Assembly (NCBI GenBank): GCA_037576215.1 | Contig: JBANDB010000001.1 | Span: forward strand, 6,510,001-6,574,000 | Direction: 5' to 3' | Length of the DNA: 64,000 bases | DNA from: Armillaria gallica | Lineage: Eukaryota > Basidiomycota > Agaricomycetes > Agaricales > Physalacriaceae | Part shown: one piece after another, positions 11,601-22,820 of the stretch | Position numbering within the stretch: position 1 is the first letter of the stretch | Layout of the letters: every line of letters begins with the position of its first letter | Notes under the pieces: generated by a model | The model's database searches: none | Seen by the model: only the letters and a program-made list of their open reading frames with translations | Told to the model about the DNA's origin: nothing | Program-made: the position numbers and the translations under genes

Positions 11601-13110
11601 ATGACCACATAAAGCAAGCTACTTGTGATGTTTGACTATGGGATTGAAACATGCTGGGATCTGTCAATCATGATCGAGGGATGGAGCTGAAAGAATGATT
11701 TGTCTGGTATGACAACAGAATTTATGTTCCAAAGGACCATGCACTACGAGGGGAGGTAATTGCCCAATCGCATGATCACATCACAGCAGGACATCCAGGT
11801 GTTGAAAAAACCAGAGAGCTTATCCTATGGGAATACTGGTGGTCCAAAATGAAGAAAGTCATTGAAGCCTATATCTGTGCCTGCGAAACATGCCAGTGAA
11901 CTAAATCGAGTATGCAAGCCAAGGCAGCCCCTCTCCATCCTAATGCAATACTGTCCCAACCATGGACCCATATTTCTGTAGACATGATCACTGGTCTACC
12001 CAAGAGCAATGGCTACGATGTGATCATCATAATTGTAGACCGATTTTCCAAGGAAATAATCCCTGTCACCTGCTCCACAGAACTCTCATTGGAAGAATGG
12101 GGGAGAATTTCACGTGATGATATATACACCAAACACAGAATGTCCCAAGTCATAATCTCAGACAGGGGAACCCAATTTGTCTCCAAATTCATGCAGGACC
12201 TCTATGACCTATTACAAATCAAAACAAATGCATCTACAGCCTTTCATCCCCAAACTGATGGACAAACAGAGTGCGTTAACTAGGAGATTGAAAAGTACCT
12301 CCAAATATTTGTCAACCACCTGCAGACAGACTGCGCTGACTGGTTACCACTCGCCACATTCACACACAACAATCGCACCCACTCATCAACTGGCAAAAGC
12401 CCCTTCGAAGTCAATTACGGTTTCAATCCTGACATTGTACCAGACATTAAACCACAAACCCCATTCCAAACCCCAGCCTCCACCACTTTTGTATCCAAAA
12501 TGCAGGAGATCCATGCCAAAGCCAAACAATCCCTTGAAAAGGCTGCCAACCAGATGAAAGCCCAATACAACAAGGAAAGGAGACCTGCAATTGAGTATAA
12601 AATAAGTGACAAAGTTTAGCTTAACACTACCAACCTTCATCTTCCCTGACCAAAAAAGAAGCTCTTCAATAAACGCATGGGCCCATTCGAAATCACAGCA
12701 AGAAAGGGGGCATCTGCATATACTCTCAAACTTCCAACCAACTGGTGCATTCATCTGACATTCAACGAAGTACTCCTCACTCCATATACACCACCTGCCT
12801 TCCCCAATCAAGAACAACAACCACTGCCACCACCAGACCTTATTGATGGCAAGGAACATTACGAAGTCGAAAAAGTTCTCAACAGTAGAGAATGAACAGT
12901 CAGAGGGAATCGCAGACAACCTTCACGATGAGTCACAGACTACTTCCTCAAATGGAAGGGATATGGATCAGAATCAAACAGCTGGGTACAGGAGGACAAC
13001 ATGGATGCTGACAAGTTAATTGAAGAGTTTCTTGCAGAGCATGTTGATGCTATATCAACTCGACACTCCTGTATGGCAATCATACCATGATCCCTTCATG
13101 GGAGAGCAAG
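8602..13110 (+). pseudogene. Pol polyprotein of element A: PR-RT-RH-IN-chromodomain
   Basis: All domains lie in one frame, broken by many stops. A protease site reads ALVDSRCT near 9638-9660, with the usual DSG turned into DSR. The RT includes [18 protein letters not shown] (10385), SKLDV, FFGLTNSPATFQ and YLNNIL at 10709, where the catalytic YxDD pair has become NN. RNase H begins near MQADSSEGAIGAVLS (11140-11190). Integrase has the H-C zinc region (HDHITAGHPG ... CACETC), SVDMITGLP, VIISDRGTQF and HPQTDGQTECVN before the glutamate (11770-12290). A chromodomain-like end carries YFLKWKGYGSESNSW near 12940-12985. In a live element this polyprotein makes cDNA and integrates it, with the chromodomain steering to methylated histone. 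The uninterrupted middle part is 10598-11197. Confidence 0.9.
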
Positions 13111-13193
13111 TCTGGTATGACAAGAAGGAAATGTGAGACTTATTTGAGGGAAACGACGACCCATGAATAGAAACAAAGTCACCATTCGAACTG

Positions 13194-13609
13194 TGTTATG
13201 ATTTATTCATTTTCTCCTTATCTTATCTTATCAACCAGACCGACCAGGCCACTGTCCACAAGGGAAACTGAGCTGCAAGACATTGTTCCCATATTATCTC
13301 TCCAATGTCGTGCAACCTCACTTCGCTATTGCGTGCTCCTACGTTCTCGCTCCAACATTGCATGCTCATGAACTTTATCTTTCTTACATGGTCTATTATT
13401 AGAACCCTCACTTTGAATACTTAAGTAGTAGCTCTCACTGTATGTACCTCAGCTTCAAGCTAACTTTAATCTATACCGAAACTATTGCTTAATTTTATGT
13501 GGAAAAGCTAAGGACTCTGCCTTAACGTCTATTGTTTAAGGGACTTGACGGTGACTGCCCGAACACGAGACAGCCGTTATTTACCCTTGATAGGAGTTTG
13601 GGTTTAATA
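13194..13609 (+). repeat. Solo LTR of an element-A relative with AACTG target duplication
   Basis: 416 bp starting TGTTATG and ending TTTAATA, similar to the 5' LTR of element A, especially at the end (GGTGACTGCCCGAACACGAG against GGTGACTGCCCAAACATGAG). It is flanked by a perfect 5-bp repeat, AACTG at 13189-13193 and 13610-13614. The 3' end of element A is continuous across it. It therefore arose by insertion of a related element into A followed by LTR-LTR recombination. Confidence 0.85.
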
Positions 13610-13664
13610 AACTGGATGAGATTCCTTAACAGCAGTTGGGATGCCTGCCTTAAGGAGGGGGTAA

Positions 13665-13879
13665 TGTTACAATTTATTCATTTCTTTCAATCTTATCTTC
13701 AGCACTTATCCTAGTTCATCTTATCAACAGATGCTCGGGCTAATATTTAACTTCTAACTGAGCAACCTCACGTTCACCTTGCATGTTTCTCTTGTTTTCT
13801 CTTACAAAGTGTTTATATTTATACTCTCACCTTTAGTATATAAGTGGTGTAGTTCTCGCTGTATATTCTCCAGCTTCAA
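13665..13879 (+). repeat. 3' LTR of element A, truncated
   Basis: It starts TGTTAC directly after the purine tract AAGGAGGGGGTAA and follows the 5' LTR, including the TATA box region (TTTAGTATATAAGTGG), up to CTCCAGCTTC near 13879. After that the two sequences part abruptly, so about 150 bp of the LTR, and the right flank of A, are missing. Confidence 0.8.
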
Positions 13880-14300
13880 AAGTGAGTGAGTGAAGCTCAG
13901 CTCACCTTGGATTGTAGTGCAAAGGATGGAGGAAGATAAGATAGTTGCCCCGATGTCTTTTAAAATTTTAGCCTCTACTAGAAATCTAGCACTGAAAATA
14001 AGACAAGACAACTGCCTCACTCCAAGAAATGAAGTGGTGCTTCTAGGCAGAGCCTGGCAAGGTGTGGCAGTGCCAATTAGCCTTGATGGTACTGCAAAAG
14101 CTTACAAAAACGCTCCTTACCTTTAAAACCTGTATTTATGATGATCACATTATATAATGGTTTTAATAATTAAACTTAAATTATAGAATTTAAAAGATAT
14201 TTATTTTAATCATATTTTAAATCTAAAATATATTAGAGAAACTGTAAATTTTTTTCTATATTTGGAAAATTTACTTTAAAACTTAAGAAAGTTATAAATA
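13880..14300. other. Unassigned stretch after element A
   Basis: Overlapping short frames on both strands (plus 13890-14126, minus 14020-13802) have no motif I recognise. From about 14140 the DNA becomes very AT-rich. No gene supported. Confidence 0.3.
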
Positions 14301-14470
14301 CACTGTATAAAAATTTTATTATATTAGTTTAAAATATTGAATTTTATAACTGTTTATTTTTTCCAATATCTAAGCTGAAATATTAGAAGATTATTTCAAA
14401 TATCACAGATATATTAAATAATAAAAAATAAAAATAGTTATAAGATTAGTGTTGCTACAGCTAGGCTAAA
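14301..14470. repeat. Partial second copy of the CACTG MITE
   Basis: It starts CACTGTATAA and shares the AT-rich arm TTAAAATATTGAATTTTATA with the right arm of the 14522-14726 MITE in inverted orientation. The other end is not recognisable, so this is either a truncated copy or the outer half of a nested pair. Confidence 0.4.
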
Positions 14471-14521
14471 AGCCACTTAGCCACATAGTTAAGCCAGATT
14501 AAGCTGAGTCTGAGTCTCTGA

Positions 14522-14726
14522 CACTGCATGGAGAATCTAATATTTTAGCTTGAAATATTGAAATATTATTTTAATATTCTTGTTTATTGAAAACATATTA
14601 GAAATTTTCCAAATATGGCAAATATATTAAAAATATTATCTTTATATTTCAAGATAATATATTAAAAAAATAAATAGTTATAAAATTCAATATTTTAAGT
14701 TAAAATATTAGATTTTCTATGCAGTG
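14522..14726. mobile_element. 205-bp MITE with CACTG terminal inverted repeats
   Basis: The left end CACTGCATGGAGAATCTAAT and the right end read on the minus strand, CACTGCATAGAAAATCTAAT, match and continue for about 40 bp (TATTTTA.CTT.AAATATT). The flanking bases are TGA on both sides (14519-14521 and 14727-14729), a 3-bp target duplication. CACT-starting ends plus a 3-bp duplication fit the CACTA/CMC class of DNA transposon, as a non-autonomous hairpin form. A partial sister copy starts CACTGTATAA at 14301, and its inner part (14330-14352) is inverted relative to 14667-14689. Confidence 0.55.
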
Positions 14727-14729
14727 TGA

Positions 14730-15420
14730 TTGGCCTAGGCTGATTCTGAGCTCAAACCTCTTTTAACTTTGGCTTGAGTTTGGTTTGAGCTGACTTAGCT
14801 AATTATTGATAACTAGCATATAATAGGCTACTTTATTTGAGTGGCAGGATCTAAGCTTATTTATGTACAATCAAAGCATTTAGTATCCTAATTATTTCAG
14901 ACCTATTTGTAGAAAGCCAGTACAGGTTTTCTTCCATTGTTGAATGATTTCATATTCACATAAGTGATATTGCTCTTGTTAATAGCAGTTTTACTTTAAA
15001 CATACCTATTGTTAAATCACACATTGTCTTTTCTATTTAAGTATTTTATTATAAAATGTGAAGTTTCATAGTAGAACACTCCAGTTAAATTATATCTGAT
15101 GGATCCATTCTCTGTGTGTAATATAAAAATCTAATCAGAGTCTATGTCAACTCTTTCTATATAAATTAGAATCAACACAGAACAAAAGTGGCATCTAATG
15201 CTTTAGCAATAATGCAATAAATTCTATTATAATATATTTAATAATTATATAACAATCTTGTAATTATAGATTTATTCTTATAGTATGATAATACAATTCA
15301 AGTGATATCAGCTGGAAAAGGGTGAAATCTTATTTTAGGATATGATATTGATAAAAGATAGGTAGAGGATCAAAATAGTTACCATATTACAGGGTTTCTA
15401 CAAAATAATGGGAATCGATT
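14730..15420. other. AT-rich, CpG-poor stretch without a gene
   Basis: No frame or motif I can assign. CpG is almost absent, as in most of 14.1-22.7 kb. Confidence 0.5.
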
Positions 15421-15699
15421 GGGGTTTTTTTTGAGTTACCATATGTAGCAATTTAATAGTCACTACTATATTTTGTATTTTCTCTTCATACAATAATGAC
15501 TGGATATTCTTATAGCATGTCATAGCATTTATTATCAATTTGACAACTTATTCTCATGGAAAATTATTATATTCTAATGCAAATCAAGGACATGGCACTG
15601 AAACTTTAGACTCTAGGATGGGAGCTGAGTAATATGTGTCATATCTTTCATATTTTGTCTAGCAGCCTATACTACTAGTACAACCTTTTTAAGACATTT

Positions 15700-16640
15700 G
15701 GGACACCTGCAAATCAATGGGTACCATTTTAGACATCTATGTATTATCAACTTTGCTACTCTTGATGTTATTTATGTACTTCTGAAATTGCATCCAGATA
15801 CTTGTCTTGATAAGCTATAGTAGTACCTGGAAATTTATCATGATTTTTCTATATGTATTGCTGTTTTCCAAAAAAATCTTGTCAGAGCTGAACTGATTTG
15901 TAAAGTTCTCTATATCATTGCCTTGAAACGGAATAAGCAATGTCAAATTGTATATCTGGCAGGAGTCACCAATCCAGTCAACTTCTCAGTGACTGGATTT
16001 GAGTTCATTATGGTGGATGAGTCAAGTAAAGATGAGAGAACATTTAGCCATCATTATGGTTGCTCACAAATTGGCCAAGAGGTAGATTTGGAAGATGTAT
16101 TTATACAAGATGAGTGATATTCATTGATTGTGGCCATGTCAATTGATGAATATATCGCAACATAAATATAACCAAGATCTTTCAACTCCTTCAGCTTCTT
16201 TGATTTTATCAGTCTCTCATGAATCATTGATGTGAACATGATAGCTACTGCTCATAAACCTGTATCCAGAGAAGCAGAGTGTATTGGTTATAGATAACTG
16301 CAGAATTCATTATACTAACATTTTGATTGATGTACTCAATACATCTTGTAAGTTTATTGTGATATGTAGTATCTGATTTGTCTGATATATTCAGATATCA
16401 TGATATTGTATCTTTCTTCCTATTCTCCAGATCTCAACCTGATTGAGAAATCATTTAGCATATGCATGTTCTTGCTCTCTTAACAGAAACAATTTTATTA
16501 ATCTTCAAAACAGGGAAAGCTTATTTAAGATTAAATAGGCCAATACTCCATGACGATGAGGACCCTATCCTGGTACTTTTAGATGCATGTGGTTGTAGCA
16601 CAGTAGAGATGGCATTTGGATGGTTCAAACATGCAGGGTA
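15700..16640 (+). pseudogene. Tc1/mariner-like DDE transposase remnant
   Basis: Reading the plus strand, the N-terminal helix-turn-helix side is faint (KLHPDTCLDKL near 15790). The catalytic part is clear: FEFIMVDESSKDERTFSHHY at about 15998-16060 with the first Asp; YSLIVAMSID near 16120; VLVIDNCRIHYTN near 16280-16320 with the second Asp; and SYSPDLNLIEKSF near 16420-16455, the third acidic site in its usual S/P-YSPDLNPIE setting. Overall length agrees with the roughly 340 residues of fungal Tc1 transposases. Several stops and frame changes separate the motifs, so it is inactive. The enzyme in the family cuts at TA sites and moves the element by cut and paste. Confidence 0.7.
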
Positions 16641-16874
16641 TATATTTTAAAAGCTTTGGTTATAAGAACATATGTGATATAGTGAACAGAAGCAATACAT
16701 GATTCAAGAGAAGCAATAGACATGAGAAAATAATGAAACAGCTGCAAAGACAATAAAGAAAGCAGTACAGATATAAAGTGATACAGATGACAAAGAGAAC
16801 AGAGACAGACCAAAGAGACAATCATTTTATTTATAAGCTTAGTTTGGCATTTTTGATAAAGGCATCATACTTTG

Positions 16875-18483
16875 CTAGAATTGAATGCCATGATAACACT
16901 GGGAAGCTAATGCCATTTCAATTAACTCATTTAAGAATCTTGATATTTTTGTTGCCAGGTGTGTAACCAAGCTCCTGTAGGTGGTATGATCAGCATTGTT
17001 GACTCCATAATGAGCACAAAACACTTCAAGTGAGATGACTGGGATCTTAGCAGAAGAAGGAAAAGTGGAAGAAATGGAAGAGGGACAATCTAGCAAGCTA
17101 CAGGTAGTCTGCAGCATTTGCTGGAATTGCTGATGTTGTTGTTGTTGCTGCTGCTGAAAAAGAAAATATTCTAAAAGATTTTTCCAAAAGGCATATCAGA
17201 GATAGTTGGAGCAGCTGGTGCAGGAATCAGTATGGGTGCAGTGTTATTGGCTTGCTTTGTTGCTTTGGTTTGGGCAGGGATATTTGGGAGAATGTAGATG
17301 CTTCTTTGCATTGAAATAGGCATTGTTTGGAGATGTGTCTTCAGAAGCAGTTCTCCAAGCCTGGGGTGAATTAGAACCATGTCTCATTGCAAAGATAGAT
17401 ACTTACCTAGTGCGACACCTAGAAAGACAATGCTCCAGGGTCCAGATCAAAGTAATATCAATCTGTACTCTTATAAATGTGTCACCTAGGAAAAAGCATC
17501 AGAAAGCTGTCCACTAGAAACTTCTTCTCTAGTTTGACAATGAAGGGCTTCACAATATCATTGAATTTCTTCTATATTGCAAGTGTTAGCTAATACAGAA
17601 AATGAACAGGAGTACCTACTCTTTGCATGGCAATAGAATCTTCAGTTTCCTGCCATTGAAGCTGTGAGAAGTCAAACCCTGATAGCATCAATTTTTGCTT
17701 ATCTTTATCAGTTGTCATCTACCACTGCAAAAACATCAGAGAAGAATAGAATCAATAGACAACTCACTGCCTTATCAGAAGCAGAGTACATGGGTGCTGG
17801 AGAGAAAATGTACATAATCCATTTATTAACTGTCTTTACTGCATGCATCTCCTTGATCAATGAAGTGAAGGTGAGGTTGCTGGTGAGAGTGTGTATTTAC
17901 AATGTTTGAGGAACCTTCTGCTTGTACTTCAGCTTATCCAGGATGAGCTTTGACTTATAATATTGTAGTGTAACTGCAATTGTGGTTGTGTAGTCTTTAA
18001 AGGGCTGCTTGGATGTGAATTTGAATAGGCCTTTTTCAATATACAAGTCATAATTGATCTTACTGTTAGACTGGCTTGGTGGTTTTTAAGCCTTCAGAGG
18101 GTCCTTCTTACAAATATATATGTTGACAAATTTGAAGGCTTTAACATTAGTTTTAGAGGCTGATTTTGATTGTTTAGCAGTGGATTGCTCATTGGATATG
18201 CCAGCTTATATAGACCATTTCCTTTTGCTGAGATTGTTGCTAGCAATTGTAAGTGGTGTTGATACCTTCAATTTTGCAGCTATAGTAGCTCAGTAAATGT
18301 GTTTTTCTTTAGAAAATAGCTATGTGCATCTGCAGCTAGAGCATCATTTATTATGCCTTGGATGAGCTCTCTATTAATGTCACCTGCAGATTCACCTGCC
18401 AAAGATTGGTCTGTCACTAAAGAGGAATCACCATAGTCTATACTCATGTTGCTAGTAGTATCAGATAGTGAAAATGATGTCAT
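16875..18483 (-). pseudogene. Unknown gene remnant, convergent to the Tc1 transposase
   Basis: A start codon at 18483 opens MTSFSLSDTTSNMSIDYGDS, and a 67-codon frame runs to 18280. Further readable pieces on the same strand are NYDLYIEKGLFKFTSKQP and KDYTTTIAV near 18060-18000, a glutamine-rich run (QQQ coded by CAG/CAA repeats near 17150) and LEVFCAHYGVNNADHTTYRS within 17117-16875. I recall this combination of segments from a repetitive Agaricomycete protein family of unknown function often seen near transposons, but could not check it. At least three frame breaks are present. A plus-strand frame at 17664-17909 is a shadow. Function unknown; not invented here. Confidence 0.4.
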
Positions 18484-18559
18484 GGTAAAAAGGGAAGATG
18501 TAGAGTGCAGTGGTATCTATTAAATTACTATATATGATAACTCAAAAAAACCCTATAAG

Positions 18560-20280
18560 TGAAGAAACAGGAAAAGGGTGGGTATGGGCACTTTTGTGCT
18601 ATTTTTAGTTACTATATATATTTTCAGATTTTTTCAGCTATTTTTGGTATCTGATTATTTAGACTAATTACTACCCATGCCAGACTATCCTGATAACTGC
18701 CCTCTCACTCTCTACTATAAATTTTTTTATAAAAATATTATACATGCTAGTTTACACATATTATATGATATTTTAAGAATTTTTTTCACCCTCTAGTAAC
18801 TTCAAAAACTCCCACTCATATAACTCTCTACAAATGCTTGAAAATAGAGAATGAATATGTTACAAAAGCCATTACCTTTTTCAACTTTTGGCACTCTTGT
18901 TTGAGAACTTAGAAATCACTGAGTAATATTTCTGCAGATGGCATAGATGTAAGGGATTTAAAAAGACATTTTTAACCTCAATCTCTCATTCCAGAGAGCT
19001 TGTGAACTAGTGGCATGCACAGGTGTAGATGAGGTAAATATTTCCAACCTTGCATATTTCCTTTGGTGGCTTGTTGATTATGTGGATAGGAGTGTTAGGC
19101 TTCACAGTTCTTTGGATGTCTAATACTGCCTCTTTTGAGTTTTTCAGGCAAGCACTGACTGTATGGGGGAACTAGGTAGGCTCATTAACATACTATACTA
19201 ATAGGTCAAGGTTAACTGTTAGAAAACTGATCTCTTGTTAACAATGTCCAGACAGGTTGATGAAGACATTACTATCTACTTGTTTAAGAGCTATAATAAA
19301 GAGGCAACTTACCTAAGCTATTTTGATAATGTGGTACAGGGAGGCATAACATATCAAGGTAATAATTAAGAGAAGCAAAGGGATGATCCAAACAAATTAT
19401 AAATTTATTGCTGTTTTCAAAGATAATAACATTAGAAAAAAAAGTTTTTAGTTTTCACTGCAAACCATGATATCATCAGACCTACTTTGAAGCACCCCTT
19501 CAAGCCATAAATGTTGAATATTGAACTTTAAAATGTTGACTGGCTTTAAAGCTCTCTGTCAGTGATATAGCTGCACACTTATAAACTTATTTTTTTTTAT
19601 TTTTTTTAATTGTCATCATTTTTATAAATAGCAAGAAGATGACTATATTGAATGTCTTACTAATATTGCATCACCAGCCTGGGGATTCAAATACCAGTTC
19701 AGCTGCTTTTTTGAAGATCTACTGATATAAGCTATGGCATATGGAGTGACAGTCTGGTCTCATTTATGCCACCAGATCTTTTTTTTACATCCATTTAGGA
19801 GGAGTACCCACAGAGAGAAAATAACTAAAATAAATAAATGATAGTGTGTTGAATACTGTAAGGAATAAAATAATCTCATGTCACTATAGTGTGGTAATTA
19901 ATGTGCCTCTGATGTGTGTCCTAGATGCAATTTGAACCTTTTGGTGCTAAGTTTTATTTTTGCAACAGCCAGTTTTTTTTTCATAACTGCAGCTTTCTTT
20001 TGTGCAACCAGCAGGAGATTAATCATTGGATGGGATGGTTTGTCTCAGCTGTGTCTGATTGATTTTTTCAGAGAGATCAAGCATCCTTTGTTATTTATTA
20101 TATTTACACATATATAACTTCTCACTAGTAGTCAATATAGTATTTATAAAAGTAGTTATGGCTGTATATATTTACTGGCTTATCTATCTTGATTTGTCTC
20201 ATGTATTTTATGTATTGTGCTATTGCATATAGTTGATGCCCATAGTAATGACACCCTATGCTTAATTCCTCTATGGCTGA
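18560..20280. other. AT-rich intergenic DNA, nothing recognised
   Basis: Only short frames (for example plus 19914-20117, 67 codons) with no motif. Poly-T and poly-A runs are common and CpG is nearly absent. It may be very old decayed repeat. Confidence 0.5.
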
Positions 20281-20388
20281 CCTTGCCAAAAAGTCTTTTA
20301 GCACCAGAATGAATCTGTCAAATAAGTCTTAACTCCTTGTGCTCATGACATTACCATTGTTATTGAGTGTGAGGATGTGAATATCCAC

Positions 20389-21262
20389 TCACAGCTGCTT
20401 CAGTCGAGTTGTCAGCAACATCAGCAGTATCTTTGCTAGCTTCAACACATTGTCATCCAACATGCCCAACAATAAGCTAAGTACATTCACACATTTATGC
20501 ACCTCCACACTATAGATAAACTTGATAGCCTTGGCATTGGGGAAGGAACAGAGAAAGTGACAGAGACCCAATATCTAGATGTTTCCCATGTTTAGCACTA
20601 AACACTTGATGGAGGGACAGAGTGTTGGGCAGGGTGTAGTGACAGGTCACTCATAGATTTCCTATAGAATGAGTATTATGATCTTTTTCAGCTGAGAGAG
20701 CACTCTGTTGATCAAGATGGGCTCTGCAAGGCCTCTCCACAGAAGTTCCCAGGTGAAGTCTGCTAACTCCTTATGCATGAGCTTTTCAAACCAATCTCCT
20801 ACAGAAATGCTGTTCTGCTTGGGATAATAAAGATCAACATTGACCCTCTTGAACAAGTTTGTCCATGAGCAGGCCTTGGTTAGCAATATACCAGACCCAA
20901 ATTCCCCATGTTTGAATCCTCATCTCACATGCCATCTTCATAAGCATAGTCAACAACTGAGTTGATGAGCTTCTGTAGAAGTGTTTGTAAATCATGGGCA
21001 TCATGTAAGTGAACAACCTGCAAGCATCAGGGAGAACACATACTTGCAAAGTTGGAACTTGGTAGGCTGCCATATGTTGGTGCAATGTCATAGGAATGAG
21101 CAGGTAGTTTGTGCAGGGTAGTTGAAGGAATAGTCTCTGAGTTTGGGGGTTTCTGCTTGAAACTCTTAGAGAGTAATATATATTACTGTGCTTCAGCTTG
21201 AATCCTGAATTGCAAAATGAGGGAGCATGCACCCAGAGTGTGGCATTTGCTAGTGCCCACAT
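20389..21262 (-). pseudogene. Possible decayed coding sequence of unknown family
   Basis: Three overlapping minus-strand frames (142, 74 and 60 codons: 21262-20834, 20886-20662, 20571-20389) lie end to end in the same direction with amino-acid-like composition, for example FEKLMHKELADFTWELLW. That collinearity suggests a decayed gene rather than chance. I considered a leucine-rich F-box-type protein because of the spacing of leucines in the last piece, but no F-box is visible. I cannot name it. Confidence 0.22.
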
Positions 21263-21299
21263 GTGCTGTTTGTATGTCTGATTGTTTTTGACTTTAATT

Positions 21300-22479
21300 C
21301 TGCTGCCATTTACAACTTAAGCTGCCTCCATCAGAATTGGAGATAAACTCATGTGCCAAGTAAATATGTCTGCATTGGTAAGTACAATCTGAAGGTTATA
21401 TGTCAGACAGATTCTGTTTCAAATATTGAAATGAGATCAGTTGCCACATACCTTCTACTTATTAGAGCTTATATTAAAAATGCTCCACTAGAAATAAACT
21501 TCTGTACACTTCACTTCCACTCTTCATCCTTCAAGTTTCAATATTGCCCATATGAGCAGCAAAATTCCTCATTGTTTGCAATGTATCTCACTCTACCAAT
21601 ATCAAGAGTTCTTCTCCAATGTGATACAGTTGCATGGGCTTAGTCATCTGCAGCACCCTGTCTGTGATACATGTCTGCATCTCTGGTACTCCCACCTGGT
21701 GCTAGACATTCCCACTATGGACACTTTATATGCTTATCATTATACAGAATTACCAGCACAAAAATGCCAGAGATTCTACCCTCTGTTAAAGGCAGTATGT
21801 ATTTCCATTCAGTTGGTTCAGCATACCATGTCCTAACTCTTGATGTCTCTTTGTGTGCCCTTCACAGGTCATTCTAAGTTCTCAGTGGAGTCTAAGAACC
21901 ATCTGTGTCTGCAATAGTGAGTGGATGTCACATAGCCCCTACCATGCAAAGTACATTCCCTTTCTGACCATTGGCATCATGCAGCTTATTTCTGCATCTT
22001 CAGCACTCCCAGCACCCCAGTGTATAAATGAGTTATGGGTCTGTATGCACATTCAGGTTATGTGGTGCTGATTGTTGTGTTACAGAAACACTACAATATC
22101 CTAGCCTGCTGTTGGTCCTATCACTGCCATGGCTGTGCTGGCCCCTCCAAGCCAAGTGCAGGCTGCCTTTGTATCCAGAATTTTAGATCTTCCACCTCCC
22201 ATTACTGCATTTGAAGCTTGGTGAGTGTGGAGTCTGAGGAAGCCAACTGACTTTAAATAAAGGCTGCTCAGCACACTCTACCTCACAATCAGCCTTCAGC
22301 ATCTAACAGCCAGGGTAAGGGTAAGTGCAGACCTAAGAGGAAGGCAAAGGCAAGCAGTGCCAATCCCACACTCAACTGTCTGGATTATGATATTATGATC
22401 TGTCCAAATATCATAAGTCCAAATATCTGGTCTAATGAAGTCACATCTGCTTACTCACTATCAAACATAGGGAGATTCA
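21300..22479. other. Low-information stretch with short plus-strand frames
   Basis: Frames at 21353-21643, 21552-21836 and 21853-22071 overlap in different registers with no recognisable motif. They lie upstream of and in the same direction as the gene piece at 22480, so they may be decayed exons of it, but I cannot show this. Confidence 0.25.
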
Positions 22480-22776
22480 GCCCATGAGCCTAATGACAAT
22501 TTTAGCTATCAGCAATTGACTCTCTGTGTCAATCATGCTACCACCAGCCTTGATAAAGTCTTCATCCCCAATAGTCTCTCCATCCATGCTACATTTCAGC
22601 TCAGGGACCTCCTCCTCACTCAAGTGTACACTGAGCTGAGATATACCACCTGCCTGGGTAACTACACTATACCTGGGCTCAATGAATTTCATGCAAACAA
22701 GGAAGAGATCAACTATGCTAGCAAATTTCCTTGAATCTGTCTGTCATGGAAGAGAGAAGGCACTCACTACTGTTTC
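22480..22776 (+). pseudogene. Left half of the gene split by element C
   Basis: A plus-strand frame at 22516-22734 (72 codons, with YTELRYTTCLGNYTIPGLNE and FHANKEEINYASKF) is followed, after a TGA, by SWKREGTHYCF up to the point where the LTR of element C starts (22777). On the far side of C, at 52817, the same frame resumes as LLDPNLGPGSEGFNAAS. Continuity of frame across the GTTTC duplication is strong evidence that both pieces were one coding sequence. I recall similar text in repetitive Agaricomycete hypothetical proteins; function unknown. A minus-strand frame over the same DNA (22692-22477) is a shadow. Confidence 0.45.
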
Positions 22777-22820
22777 TGTGACACAACAATGATGCCAAGT
22801 GAGTCATACTTACCAGACGT
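22777..22820 (+). repeat. 5' LTR of element C, left piece
   Basis: 44 bp from TGTGACA to the ACGT at 22817-22820, where element B is inserted. It matches the start of the 3' LTR at 52357 apart from a small indel (TGTGACACAACAATG against TGTGACAATG). The right piece resumes at 28671. Confidence 0.8.

Larger units (their letters stand above)
4077..13879 (+). mobile_element. Ty3/gypsy chromodomain retrotransposon (element A), decayed
   Basis: The element has a 5' LTR (4077-4439), gag, pol in the order protease, RT, RNase H, integrase, chromodomain, a purine-rich tract (AAGGAGGGGG, ending 13661) and a 3' LTR starting at 13665. The two LTRs share their opening (TGTTACAATTTATTCATTTC) and remain alignable until the 3' copy is cut at about 13879. 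The bases before the 5' LTR are ATGAT (4072-4076); the matching duplication is lost with the 3' end. Two insertions interrupt it: about 6672-8280 in gag and a solo LTR at 13194-13609. Many in-frame stops and lost catalytic residues show it is inactive. It landed just upstream of the start codon of the DIRS-like Gag. Confidence 0.88.
15421..18553. mobile_element. Transposon remnant with inverted ends enclosing a Tc1/mariner transposase and a convergent gene
   Basis: An inverted repeat of about 45 bp pairs 15421-15466 with 18510-18553: GGGGTTTTTTTTGAGTTACC on the left reads AGGGTTTTTTTGAGTTATC on the opposite strand at the right, and the match continues through ATATGTAGCAATTTAATAG. Between them lie a plus-strand Tc1/mariner transposase remnant and a minus-strand unknown gene whose start codon is only about 27 bp inside the right repeat. 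Typical Tc1 elements are 1.3-2 kb with one gene, so the 3.1-kb span with two convergent genes is unusual. It may instead reflect nested elements. No TA duplication could be confirmed. Confidence 0.45.

Noticed and set aside
17664..17909. Plus-strand frame with ALSEAEYMGAGEK, like a copia RNase H motif
   Set aside because: The minus strand of the same DNA carries text that fits the neighbouring decayed gene. No other copia domain is nearby, so I take the likeness as chance.
20389..21262. F-box or leucine-rich repeat protein on the minus strand
   Set aside because: Leucine spacing alone is weak, there is no F-box motif, and the three frames do not join cleanly.
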